Origin: JBFJKD01 sp041600415
GTDB lineage: Bacteria > Pseudomonadota > Gammaproteobacteria > Pseudomonadales > Porticoccaceae
Length of the DNA stretch: 64,000 nucleotides
Assembly (NCBI GenBank): GCA_041600415.1
Contig: JBFIKF010000006.1
Span: 1 to 64,000 of the forward strand
Reading direction: 5' to 3'
Shown one piece after another: positions 35,994 to 44,252 of the stretch. Below the pieces are notes generated by a model. The model ran no database searches and was not told the DNA's origin. It saw only the letters and a list, made by a program, of their open reading frames with translations. Position 1 is the first letter of the stretch; the number at the start of each line of letters is the position of its first letter. Position numbers and translations under genes: made by a program.

Positions 35994-36587
35994 ATGCCAA
36001 TTTACGCAATCGAAAACCAAATCCCAGTTGTAGATCCTAAAGCGTTCGTCCATCCAACTGCAGTAGTAATAGGAGACGTTATTATCGAAGCGGACGTTTT
36101 CGTGGGTCCGAATGCAGTAATACGGGGGGACTTCGGATCTTGCATTATTAAAAAGGGAGCCAATCTGCAAGATACTTGCGTTATACACAGTTTTCCGGGC
36201 AAAAAATGTGTAGTAAATGAGAATGGACATATCGGCCACGGCGCTATACTGCACGGTTGTGAAATAGGTTACAACGCCCTCATCGGGATGAATGCGGTAG
36301 TAATGGATGACACGGTAATAGGCAACGAATCCTTGGTCGCTGCTACCACTTTTGTTAAGTCTTCATTCTCATGCCCTCCCCGCAGTTTGATTATGGGCAA
36401 CCCTGCATTTATTAAAAAAACGCTCACTGACGAAGAAGTGAACTGGAAAACACAAGGTACAAAAGAGTACCAAATACTCACCGCACGCTGCCTGAAGACC
36501 TTACGAGAAATAGAGCCTCTCACGCGTCCTCAACGAGATCGACCTCATTTTGACAACTACACTCACAAACCAAAAAACGAAACATGA
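35994..36587 (+). CDS. paaY: PaaY, gamma-carbonic-anhydrase-like thioesterase
   Basis: The left-handed beta-helix protein (197 residues from ATG 35994 after GAGGGAAG) has the hexapeptide repeats and metal histidines in NGHIGHGAILHGCEIG. PaaY is a thioesterase that hydrolyses toxic CoA intermediates of the pathway. The longer frame starting at 35862 would overlap paaX by 92 bases and is not needed. Confidence 0.92.
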   Translation: MPIYAIENQIPVVDPKAFVHPTAVVIGDVIIEADVFVGPNAVIRGDFGSCIIKKGANLQDTCVIHSFPGKKCVVNENGHIGHGAILHGCEIGYNALIGMNAVVMDDTVIGNESLVAATTFVKSSFSCPPRSLIMGNPAFIKKTLTDEEVNWKTQGTKEYQILTARCLKTLREIEPLTRPQRDRPHFDNYTHKPKNET

Positions 36588-37252
36588 ATTTGTTGGTATT
36601 GTCTTTTCGATGTCATACAAACTTATCAGGAATTGGCATGGTTAGTGATGAAAGAATAGCCTAGGAGTGTCTACCTATCCGGGGCAAGTCCAATCCGTTA
36701 AACTGGGGGAGGTTCATGACGACCCAAGTTTTGTCCAAAAAATCCCTGAATAACTCCGCATTGTTGCGATAATGACACCAGCGATCACAGTCGGAACCCA
36801 TGTCTCAACTCACCGTTGCCGAAGCCGAATACGCCTACAAGAAGCGGAAAACACGCAGAGAACTCTTTCTCGAGAAGACCCCCTTAAATTCGCTAGAAAT
36901 TTTGCAATAAAGATCAACAAGCTTACGCAACCATATTGGATATTTTGAAAGTGACAGATGAGAAAATTTTAAGGAAAACTATTGGCATGTCGACTTCTGA
37001 TATTATTCTGGCAAACGGAATTTGGCAGAAGCTTTCACAAGGCGACTCAATCGGGGTAAGGAATAGACCTGTTATAGATTAGAAAAAAATTAAAGCATCG
37101 AGTTGCCTGGCAACTTTCTCGATCTTGCTCAAGATGGCGAGGTGCTTTAAATAGCGCAAGTGGATCGCATTAGCAGACTTAACCGTGATGACGGGGAATT
37201 GCCACCAAGTCACCACAGCCCACACCCGATCCCTGTGGCATGGAAGATACTA
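36588..37252. pseudogene. Scar of broken mobile genes
   Basis: Three remnants are visible on the plus strand. At 36799-36886 MSQLTVAEAEYAYKKRKTRR is the start of an IS5-family transposase that then breaks off. At about 36894-37082 an open frame without a start (ending in GIWQKLSQGDSIGVRNRP) is the tail of an unknown protein. At about 37100-37200 LDLAQDGEVL, a stop and IAQVDRISRLNRDD look like a serine resolvase. None is intact. The stretch marks the end of the catabolic cluster. Confidence 0.6.
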
Positions 37253-38046
37253 GGGCGTGTTAACATTAACTAACGCATCCGCGATTAACGAAGATGAACA
37301 CGACATCCCGCTTGTCAAACCGTGAGAATATCCGCCTGAATCCCTTCAATCGTCGGAATAACTTTTCGACTTCAATTCTCTTCTTACACATTTCGCGATC
37401 ATACTTAACAGGGCGTCAGTCGATTGTTTTTGGGTGGCACAACCGGAGTCATTTCCAACTCAAACACCATCTGTCTTGTTTTGTCGCCGACACAGGCTTT
37501 ATCCATAATGACTGATGCACCTTCCCAACCCTAGTTTTTAAGGGTTTTAAGCAACTTCCGACCTTCCCGCGCATCACATGCTTGTCCCGGTGAAAGCGAA
37601 AATGTGACTGCTGTACGCGCATCTGCGGCAATCATGTGGATCTTGGTTGTCCAGCCTGCTCGCGATTTACCAATAGATTGTTCACCGTTTTGTTAACGCA
37701 CCGGTGCCATCCGGGTGAACTTTAACGGCGGTGCTATCAAGAGAAACATGATCAACCTGAATATTAATCACGTCATTTTCCTGCAAAGCCGCAAACACAG
37801 TTTCCAGAACGCCTTGCTTGGCCCAGTGGTTGGCTCGCGTATAAATACTGTGCCAATTGCCAAAACGCTTGGGCAAACCTCGCCATTTACAGCTATGTTC
37901 CCCCACATACGGAATGGCATTCAGGACCTGCAAATTAGGCACCGTCACGTTGCCTCGTTGAACTGGCAGGAATTTTTCGATAATTTTGTACTGTGCAGAT
38001 GTAATTTCCATCCGTGCATATTATCAAAATTAGTGTTAACACCCCC
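37253..38046 (-). mobile_element. IS5-family (IS427-like) insertion sequence, decayed
   Basis: The left end GGGCGTGTTAACA (from 37253) and the right end, read on the other strand, GGGGGTGTTAACA (from 38046) are near-perfect terminal repeats. TA flanks both sides as a short target duplication. The element has jumped into the reading frame of a DUF499-like gene, of which only the 3' end survives on the right side. Confidence 0.85.
37270..38011 (-). pseudogene. IS427-type transposase, broken
   Basis: The start (MEITSAQYKIIEKFLPVQ, KRFGNWHSIYTRANHWAKQG, VDHVSLDSTAVKVHPDGTGAL) is sound to about 37682. A frameshift then leads into GEQSIGKSRAGWTTKIHMIAAD, as in the natural two-frame members of this group. 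Further on there is an in-frame TAG near 37530 and a second frameshift before YDREMCKKRIEVEKLFRRLK. The last two defects would inactivate it. Confidence 0.8.
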
Positions 38047-38302
38047 TAGCACACCAACCGCAACCAAGAAGCAGTTTTACGGAACCATCTCGCTTGATCC
38101 GGTCAAAGCCAAAATGAATTTTGCTACAATCATGGATGAAGTCGTTCAGCAGTTCACGGCCAAGCTTGGCGTCAATGTCAAAATTTCTGTTGAGATAGAA
38201 GCAAGCAGCCGGGACGGATTCGACGAATCCATGCAACGCACGGTCAAGGAAAATTGTAACGTCCTGCGCTTTAATTCAGCGGAGTTTGAGGAGGAATCAT
38301 GA
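38047..38302 (+). pseudogene. C-terminal remnant of a DUF499-like ATPase
   Basis: The plus-strand frame right of the IS reads KKQFYGTISLDPVKAKMNF, then VKISVEIEASSRDGFDES and VKENCNVLRFNSAEFEEES. This matches the tail of DUF499-type AAA ATPases, which pair with DUF1156 methylases in defence islands. About 85 residues are left; the rest was lost at the IS insertion. The next gene starts inside its stop codon (ATGA), so both were once one operon. Confidence 0.6.
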
Positions 38303-38529
38303 CCTCTGCAGCGGAAAAATCCCGTACTCGCCGAGTATTGCTGGCTGCCTTTGCGGTTATAGCTGCCATCGGCCATTTTCTACGCGATGTGCTTGGTTTT
38401 TTCGCTGAAAGTGCAGACACTGACGCTGAAAAAACGTCGTCTGATGCCGCTCGCGGAGGCGTTATGAATTACCGAACCGGCAAGCTAGACGACGGCACAG
38501 ATGCCGCTGGCTGGTACGAAAAAGACTAA
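38299..38529 (+). CDS. Small membrane protein, unknown
   Basis: The 76-residue protein has one predicted membrane helix (VLLAAFAVIAAIGHFL) and an acidic, polar C-terminus. Its ATG overlaps the stop of the DUF499-like remnant and has GAGGAGGAATC upstream. I know no family. It is probably a leftover partner of the lost ATPase system and may no longer be transcribed. It converges on traG and overlaps its end by 4 bases. Confidence 0.5.
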   Translation: MTSAAEKSRTRRVLLAAFAVIAAIGHFLRDVLGFFAESADTDAEKTSSDAARGGVMNYRTGKLDDGTDAAGWYEKD

Positions 38530-40091
38530 CGCTTCTTGCCCTTGGTTAGCGCCATTTTCCCGATGCTTCCCCCCTGGTTTCCCGCGTCCTGCGCGGGAGC
38601 CTTGATGGGGCTCGCTGCGGCGTCAATCGACCGCCCTACTTTCACCCCCGCCCACGCCATCACCCCACTCCACAGCAGCGGCAATCCCAGATAGAGACTG
38701 GTGGTGATCATATTCAGCAGCATGCGCTTGGCATCGTGTTCGCCGGGGTTGGCGAAGATCTGCAGGAAGACGTTGACGTCCGGGTACATCGACAGAATCA
38801 GGTTCTGATCCACCCACATGGCCAGGTACCAGAGCACCGTCCAGAACTTGATGGTGAAGATGGCCATGCCACCTACCACCATAATAGAAATCGAGTAGCG
38901 GGATAACACTACTACCAGCGGTAACAGGGCATAGATACCCAGAAGCATAATGGCCTGCACCATGGGTAAAGACTGGAGCACGGCAGTCATGGTGACGGAA
39001 AACAGGGCCGATGCGGTGACCACACCACCGGTCGCTAGGCCGCCTTTGACGATATTTCCCGCCGTATTGAATAAGCCCGAGCCGGAGGCATTATTGGCAA
39101 TCAGCTCGTTGCTCGACCAGGAAGGCGGTGCGTTGGTAAGGACGGTTTTGGCGACGGCATCATTTTGTTGTTCGCTGGCCAGTGCCGGCGCAATAGCGAC
39201 CACCAGACCGGAGAAGCCGGCCGAGGTGGCGTCTGCCTCATTGATCAGCTTTTCACGCAGGCCAATAGCCCCATCTTCCCACCACTGTTTACAGTAGGGT
39301 TTGCCCCAGGCTGGCGGAGTCGTCGGATCGTATTCCGTATCCCTGACCGCGTTGTAAGCCCAGCCGGTAATTTGGTTGGCCGGGCGCAGGGTGTCGTAAT
39401 AGCCTGCGGTATCCCGATAGACGTGTGAGCCCATCCAGTCGGGGTCATCGGCGCCGTAGGTGTTGAGAATACCACTGATGGCCGCTGTGTTTGGTCGTTC
39501 AGTCTGGTATTTGGAGCGGGCCGGGATATAGCACTGGCTGAAGAAATCACTCACCTCCTGCCGAAGGCGCGGGTCAGCGATGGTGGCCAAATGCGCCTGC
39601 TGCTCGAATGTGCGCATATCCGCCACGGTTGGCAGGCCTTCGACGATGGCGTGGTTCAGACCTGAACTGAGGGCAATGACGCCGTACCACCACACCGGCA
39701 CGTTCACCGTTGCGGCAGAGCCGGTAAAACCCGTCGTGCCATAGGTACTCAGTGGAGCCGCTACAGTCGCAGTTGCTGGCGTCGGATTCAGCAAGGTTGG
39801 CGGTGGTGAATAGGACAAGGTACCAGCATTGAGTGGCGTGAGGGCAGCGGGTTGACCAGCCAGCACAACTACCAGTAGCGCAATGAACAGTTCGATCTCC
39901 ATCCGCCGTAGGGACAGACTACTGGCATGACCGACTTCACCTACCTGCGCCGGCTCGTGCCAATTGTCGATCAATATCCCCAGGAACGGCAGATAGACGA
40001 TACCGGTACTGACCAGTACGTCCCACAGAATGCCGTAGAAGGCCCAGCCAAAGAGTGAGGTGAATAGCTCAAGGTAACTGTCGACGCTCAT
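38526..40091 (-). CDS. traG: TraG N-terminal-domain conjugation protein
   Basis: The 521-residue protein has the TraG_N start (MSVDSYLELFTSLFGWAFYGILWDV and onward), several membrane helices near the N-terminus and a cluster at 360-500 (VQAIMLLGIYALLPLVVVLS). TraG-type proteins work in mating-pair stabilisation of the type IV secretion system. It is the last gene of the transfer row; its ATG overlaps the stop of the previous gene by one base. Confidence 0.85.
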   Translation of the reverse strand: MSVDSYLELFTSLFGWAFYGILWDVLVSTGIVYLPFLGILIDNWHEPAQVGEVGHASSLSLRRMEIELFIALLVVVLAGQPAALTPLNAGTLSYSPPPTLLNPTPATATVAAPLSTYGTTGFTGSAATVNVPVWWYGVIALSSGLNHAIVEGLPTVADMRTFEQQAHLATIADPRLRQEVSDFFSQCYIPARSKYQTERPNTAAISGILNTYGADDPDWMGSHVYRDTAGYYDTLRPANQITGWAYNAVRDTEYDPTTPPAWGKPYCKQWWEDGAIGLREKLINEADATSAGFSGLVVAIAPALASEQQNDAVAKTVLTNAPPSWSSNELIANNASGSGLFNTAGNIVKGGLATGGVVTASALFSVTMTAVLQSLPMVQAIMLLGIYALLPLVVVLSRYSISIMVVGGMAIFTIKFWTVLWYLAMWVDQNLILSMYPDVNVFLQIFANPGEHDAKRMLLNMITTSLYLGLPLLWSGVMAWAGVKVGRSIDAAASPIKAPAQDAGNQGGSIGKMALTKGKKR

Positions 40092-40465
40092 CAGCCGTTC
40101 GTCCCTGTTACGTGTTCGAGGAACTTCACCACCATCCCCTGCCCAAGCACCAACTCAAGCAAAATCAGCCAGGTAACCGCTCGCCACCGCATTCCGTGCA
40201 GATACTCTGCCTGGATAGAACTCATCTTTCCGACCGCGGTAAAACGCCGGACGGCGTAGTGCCAGCTGAATGCCACCAGAGCGATAACTGTCCAACGACA
40301 TAGCATTAGTGTTATTCGCCAACTGTCAAAACTCTGTTGGATGGACTGCACAGAGTTGGTCTGCAACCGATACATAAGTAGATAACCCACCCCTGCCGTC
40401 AGCACCACGGCCACGGCGCTGCACAGTAGAAAGCCTTTGTACCTTGAGCGGATATTACTGAACAC
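40091..40465 (-). CDS. Small ICE membrane protein
   Basis: The 124-residue protein starts with GTG 40465 (GAGG is 9 bases upstream); the longer open frame reads through the other-frame coding of the TIGR03755 gene and is not credible. Three membrane helices are predicted (about 14-36, 52-72 and 97-118). A short membrane gene sits at this place between TIGR03755 and traG in related ICEs. Its role is unknown. Confidence 0.75.
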   Translation of the reverse strand: MFSNIRSRYKGFLLCSAVAVVLTAGVGYLLMYRLQTNSVQSIQQSFDSWRITLMLCRWTVIALVAFSWHYAVRRFTAVGKMSSIQAEYLHGMRWRAVTWLILLELVLGQGMVVKFLEHVTGTNG

Positions 40466-41795
40466 GGCCGCCTCGCAAGGGGTTGGGGTCGAGGGTTGGC
40501 ACTTCCGGTACCGTGAGCGAACTCTGCCGTTTAGCCGCTGCTCGCTGGAGCAGTGTGGCAACGGTGTCGGAGACCACTTCTTTGCGCACACGGGTTTCAA
40601 ACAACAGGTTTTCGATCTCTTTATCAAGCTCAGCGATGGAGTTGTCTGCGTGTTCGCGTGCCACTTCGGTGGCATATACTTCAGGCACCTGCCGCCCGGA
40701 CAACAGTAGGCGCCGGGCATACAGTGCCTTTTCGACTGTGCGTGCGGTGCTGATTTCAGAGACCAGCCGGCCCATGATCAGGCTCTGCTCGGAGGCCGGC
40801 ATTTCGCGGATCGTCTCGATGACCTGGCGGGTGATGGCCACGCCGGGCGCGGTGATCTGATCGAGATTGGTCAAGGTTGGCGGTGTCGCACCACTGACCA
40901 GGTTCTGAATCTCGGTGGTGACGGTGGCAGACTCCTGGTAGAGCTTGGGCAGCAGCCCTGTGCCGGGGATGCTGTCCTTGCGGCAGGTGTCGCAGGTGGT
41001 GACGATATTCTCCCCCACCACATCCACCGTCCAATCACGAGCCTCAGCCGGTGATGACCAGATTTCCGACAGGCGCGTGGCCGATGCCGCCGGCACTGGC
41101 GTGGTATCCGTGACGGCGCGATTCATATTGATGTTGTAACCGGCCTCGACGATATCACCGGTGAACTCCAGCACCGGCTGGCCGGTGCCGCCTGCCTGTC
41201 CACCGATCCAGGGCACGCCGTTATCGCCGTTAGAGGATTCCACCGTGTCTTTGGCGGTGACGGCATCGTTGCCGCCAATACCCATCTGCACCTTCCAGTC
41301 ATTGCCTTTGGATAGAGTGATCAGATCGGCATAGGGGTTCTTGCCCTGGGCGATCTCGGCCTCCATCTGCTCGCAGGATTTGGTGGCCAGCTGCATGGTT
41401 TCTTCGGCCTTGATCAGGGCATTCTGAAACAGATCGTAAAGACCGGGGTTTGCCCTTTGCAAAATCAGCGCCGGTAGAGAGGCAATGGCACTGGTGGCCG
41501 CAGCCGTCATGGCGTGCATCATGTTGTCGACGCCGGAGCCGATGTCGTTCAGGGTGTTGGTCACCGCCGCCACCGGATCGAACTTGCCGCAGCTGTAGCC
41601 GAGTCCCAGTTGGGCAGAGCCTCCCAACGTTGTGGAGACCACGGCGGGGTTCGCCGGAACCGAGACCGGTTCAGCGCCACCGATCTCGTAATACCAAAGG
41701 CCATCTTCCGTAGGAGATTGCGCGGCATAACTGTCGGGGACAATAGCGACGGCCAAAGCAATCAGCAGACAGTGAATAGAGTTGTGTTTGATCAT
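40455..41795 (-). CDS. ICE protein of TIGR03755 family (PFL_4711-like)
   Basis: The 446-residue protein has a signal peptide (LLIALAVAIVPDSYA) and typical blocks such as GLWYYEIGGAEPVSVPANP, TTLGGSAQLGLGYSCGKFDP and NPYADLITLSKGNDWK. It is an envelope component of the ICE-type secretion system with unknown exact task. It overlaps the TIGR03756 gene by 4 bases upstream. Confidence 0.88.
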   Translation of the reverse strand: MIKHNSIHCLLIALAVAIVPDSYAAQSPTEDGLWYYEIGGAEPVSVPANPAVVSTTLGGSAQLGLGYSCGKFDPVAAVTNTLNDIGSGVDNMMHAMTAAATSAIASLPALILQRANPGLYDLFQNALIKAEETMQLATKSCEQMEAEIAQGKNPYADLITLSKGNDWKVQMGIGGNDAVTAKDTVESSNGDNGVPWIGGQAGGTGQPVLEFTGDIVEAGYNINMNRAVTDTTPVPAASATRLSEIWSSPAEARDWTVDVVGENIVTTCDTCRKDSIPGTGLLPKLYQESATVTTEIQNLVSGATPPTLTNLDQITAPGVAITRQVIETIREMPASEQSLIMGRLVSEISTARTVEKALYARRLLLSGRQVPEVYATEVAREHADNSIAELDKEIENLLFETRVRKEVVSDTVATLLQRAAAKRQSSLTVPEVPTLDPNPLRGGRVQ

Positions 41796-42817
41796 GGCGG
41801 GTAATTGATCCAGTTGATATCGAACAGAAAAAACTGACCTTCTTTTTCACAGCACTGATAAGGCCTCCACAGGTTCCAGGCGTAATCGCCCTCCTCGTCC
41901 ACGCGGCCACCACCCCACCCCGTGGCACTGGCGAGGTCGTTGGTGCCGAACACGGCGCAGCTGGATTCAGGCTTGGGCAGCAGCATCTGCCACTCACCGG
42001 TGGCGGGATCGTCTTCCACCAATGGGCCCGGCGACCAGGTCCGCTGGTCGGAGCTGGATGAGGCTTCGATCTGATCGTAAATATGCGGTTGGCCGCTCCG
42101 GGTCACGATATCCCCGGCCCGCTGCGCATTGATCGCCGCGGCCTTGGGTTCCTCCGCTTGAGTGGTCCAACCTGTTCTGGGGTACACCCCACCCCAGGTT
42201 TGTGCTGGCCAGCTACCGATTTCCCGCAGACCGGGGATCAGGCTCTCTGGATAGAACATCTCCGGGATTTCCATACGCCAGGAGAACGCATCCAGGCTCG
42301 ACATAAAATAGGGATAAAAGGAGGTGGTTTCCGACTCACACAAATAGCCGGTACCCGCCAGGACACCCGACAGCGAACCTAAAGGATGGCCGATGACATC
42401 GGTCTCGCGGAAGATCAGGTTGCGGTGATCCTTGTTGCCCTGCCCGCCTTCTGTTCGATTACCCGCGCTCTCAATGGGCACGGCCAGCAGGCTACCGAGA
42501 AGCCCGTTCGCCGCGGAACGTTGAGCGGCGCCGAGAATGCTGCGGATCTCCGTCCAGGGATTAGCACCGAGTTCGTTGTAGCTGCTCACCACCGCATCCG
42601 GCTGGTAATGGCCAACTTTGATGGATGTCTCCACATCGCATTCATAAATGGAACAGCGCAGCCAAAAACACATCCCCACCGGCATCCAGCGCATACAGCT
42701 GAGCGCGGCACTCGTGGTCTGGGAGACAATCTCCGTGGTGGAGATGGTGCCAGCGTGGCTCATGAGGGAGACCCACATCAGCAGGAGGAGCCTACAACGG
42801 CTGAGGGAGTGTATCAT
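41792..42817 (-). CDS. ICE protein of TIGR03756 family (TraU-like)
   Basis: The protein is about 341 residues from ATG 42817, which overlaps the stop of the previous gene as ATGA. It has a signal peptide ending near HAGTI, a TraU-like CMRWMPVGMCFWLRCSIYEC block rich in cysteines, and SFYPYFMSSLDAFSWR. TraU-type proteins help DNA transfer and are probably periplasmic. The gene is part of the run TIGR03757-TIGR03756-TIGR03755. Confidence 0.88.
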   Translation of the reverse strand: MIHSLSRCRLLLLMWVSLMSHAGTISTTEIVSQTTSAALSCMRWMPVGMCFWLRCSIYECDVETSIKVGHYQPDAVVSSYNELGANPWTEIRSILGAAQRSAANGLLGSLLAVPIESAGNRTEGGQGNKDHRNLIFRETDVIGHPLGSLSGVLAGTGYLCESETTSFYPYFMSSLDAFSWRMEIPEMFYPESLIPGLREIGSWPAQTWGGVYPRTGWTTQAEEPKAAAINAQRAGDIVTRSGQPHIYDQIEASSSSDQRTWSPGPLVEDDPATGEWQMLLPKPESSCAVFGTNDLASATGWGGGRVDEEGDYAWNLWRPYQCCEKEGQFFLFDINWINYPP

Positions 42818-43251
42818 GATCTTGGCTCTACCGCCTGCCATTGCCGATACCGTTGGGTTGCTGCTCGAACATCGGTGATGCCGTAAACCACCGCATTGCC
42901 ATCGAAGACAATGGCCGGGTAGCGATCAATGCCGTACTGCATCGCCTGCACCAGGCCGTTAGCAGCGTTTTCCAGTTCATGGCTGAGTTTATTGTCCATA
43001 CGCTGAAAGCGATGGAGGGCAGCCTGTTTTGCAGCCTCGGGATTCGCGGGTAAGTCTTTGGAGAGTTCTTTTTGAAGTCGGTCAATGCGATCTATGTAGT
43101 ACACCGTTATACCGTCCACACCATTCGCGACCGGGTTCATCGAATCGGTAAATACCTCAATCGTAGTTGAGGGTGATTCAGCCAAAACCGGCTCACAGAG
43201 CACACCTGTTAGAACGATTGAAAAAATGAGATGAGCTCTTGCAATATTCAC
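42814..43251 (-). CDS. ICE protein of TIGR03757 family
   Basis: The 145-residue protein has a signal peptide (LIFSIVLTGVLCEPVLA) and a thioredoxin-fold-like body (TIEVFTDSMNPVANG, YGIDRYPAIVFDGNAVVYGITDV) without a CxxC pair. It resembles the TrbC/TraW-like group and is likely periplasmic. It begins the last block of transfer genes. The upstream region (43252-43413) faces the divergent NERD gene. Confidence 0.85.
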   Translation of the reverse strand: MNIARAHLIFSIVLTGVLCEPVLAESPSTTIEVFTDSMNPVANGVDGITVYYIDRIDRLQKELSKDLPANPEAAKQAALHRFQRMDNKLSHELENAANGLVQAMQYGIDRYPAIVFDGNAVVYGITDVRAATQRYRQWQAVEPRS

Positions 43252-43413
43252 TGGCGGTCATCCAAATCCACATACCTTTGACGGAGCATTCATGCTGAAG
43301 GATTGACAGTGTGGGATAAACAGAAAACCCAGACACGAAACGTCGATGTTTCTGGCCGACCGGAAGCGACATTCCTATAATGGCGGGACACTCATAACGG
43401 AAGAAATACAGGA

Positions 43414-44241
43414 ATGGATTTCAGCCCCATCATCCAACAGGTCTACGGCGCGCTGTGGTACCTCATACCGCTCGCCATCCTGGCAGGTGTTCTCAAGTCA
43501 CCCTGGTTCAAAGGCATTACCGGCGAGTTTCTGGTGAATACCGCCGCGCGGCTATTTCTCCCCAAGGACGAGTACCACCTGATCAAGGATGTGACATTAC
43601 AAACCGATGATGGCACCACACAGATCGACCACATCATCGTGTCACGTTACGGGATGTTCGTGATTGAAACCAAAAACATGAAGGGATGGATATTCGGCTC
43701 AGCCAACCAGAAAACCTGGACGCAGAAGATCTATAAGCACACCAACACGTTTCAGAATCCACTGCACCAGAACTATAAACACATCAAGACGCTGGAAGCC
43801 CTGCTGGATATTCCAGCTTCAGCGATTCATTCGCTGGTGGTGTTTGTCGGTGATTCGACGTTCAAAACGGAGATGCCGGCCAATGTGGTTTATGCCGGTG
43901 GGTATATACGGTACATCAAGGCGCGGCAGGAAGTGATTCTCAGCCAGGCCGACGTGGAGGCCGTGACGGCTCACATCGAACAGCTGAGATTACAGCGAGG
44001 GTTTACCACCAACCGCCAACACGTCAATCATCTGCGGCAGAGGACTGCAACATCAACACCCCTGCCCCCTGCAACGGTGTCGACAGCTCCAGCATCAATG
44101 ACACCTCACAGCCCGATACAGTGCCCCAAATGTGGCAGTGCGATGGTGCTGAGAACGGCCCGTAAAGGCCAGAATGCCGGCAATCAATTTTGGGGATGCG
44201 CAACCTACCCGGCCTGCCGAGGAATAGTCAAACTCTCCTGA
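43414..44241 (+). CDS. NERD-domain protein with topoisomerase-type zinc finger
   Basis: The 275-residue protein has an N-terminal membrane helix (YLIPLAILAGVL), then a NERD (nuclease-related) domain (QIDHIIVSRYGMFVIETKNMKG) with the PD-(D/E)XK-like core. A C-terminal topoisomerase-type zinc finger (CPKCGSAMVLRTA, GCATYPACRG) follows. It lies on the plus strand inside an otherwise minus-strand transfer operon, so it is a later insertion or has its own promoter. A role in DNA processing or defence is inferred. Confidence 0.85.
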   Translation: MDFSPIIQQVYGALWYLIPLAILAGVLKSPWFKGITGEFLVNTAARLFLPKDEYHLIKDVTLQTDDGTTQIDHIIVSRYGMFVIETKNMKGWIFGSANQKTWTQKIYKHTNTFQNPLHQNYKHIKTLEALLDIPASAIHSLVVFVGDSTFKTEMPANVVYAGGYIRYIKARQEVILSQADVEAVTAHIEQLRLQRGFTTNRQHVNHLRQRTATSTPLPPATVSTAPASMTPHSPIQCPKCGSAMVLRTARKGQNAGNQFWGCATYPACRGIVKLS

Positions 44242-44252
44242 GCAATCGCCAG

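Noticed and set aside
40466..40720. N-terminal extension of the small ICE membrane protein before traG
   Set aside because: The first 85 codons read through another frame of the TIGR03755 gene and look random; GTG 40465 with GAGG upstream gives the normal short protein.
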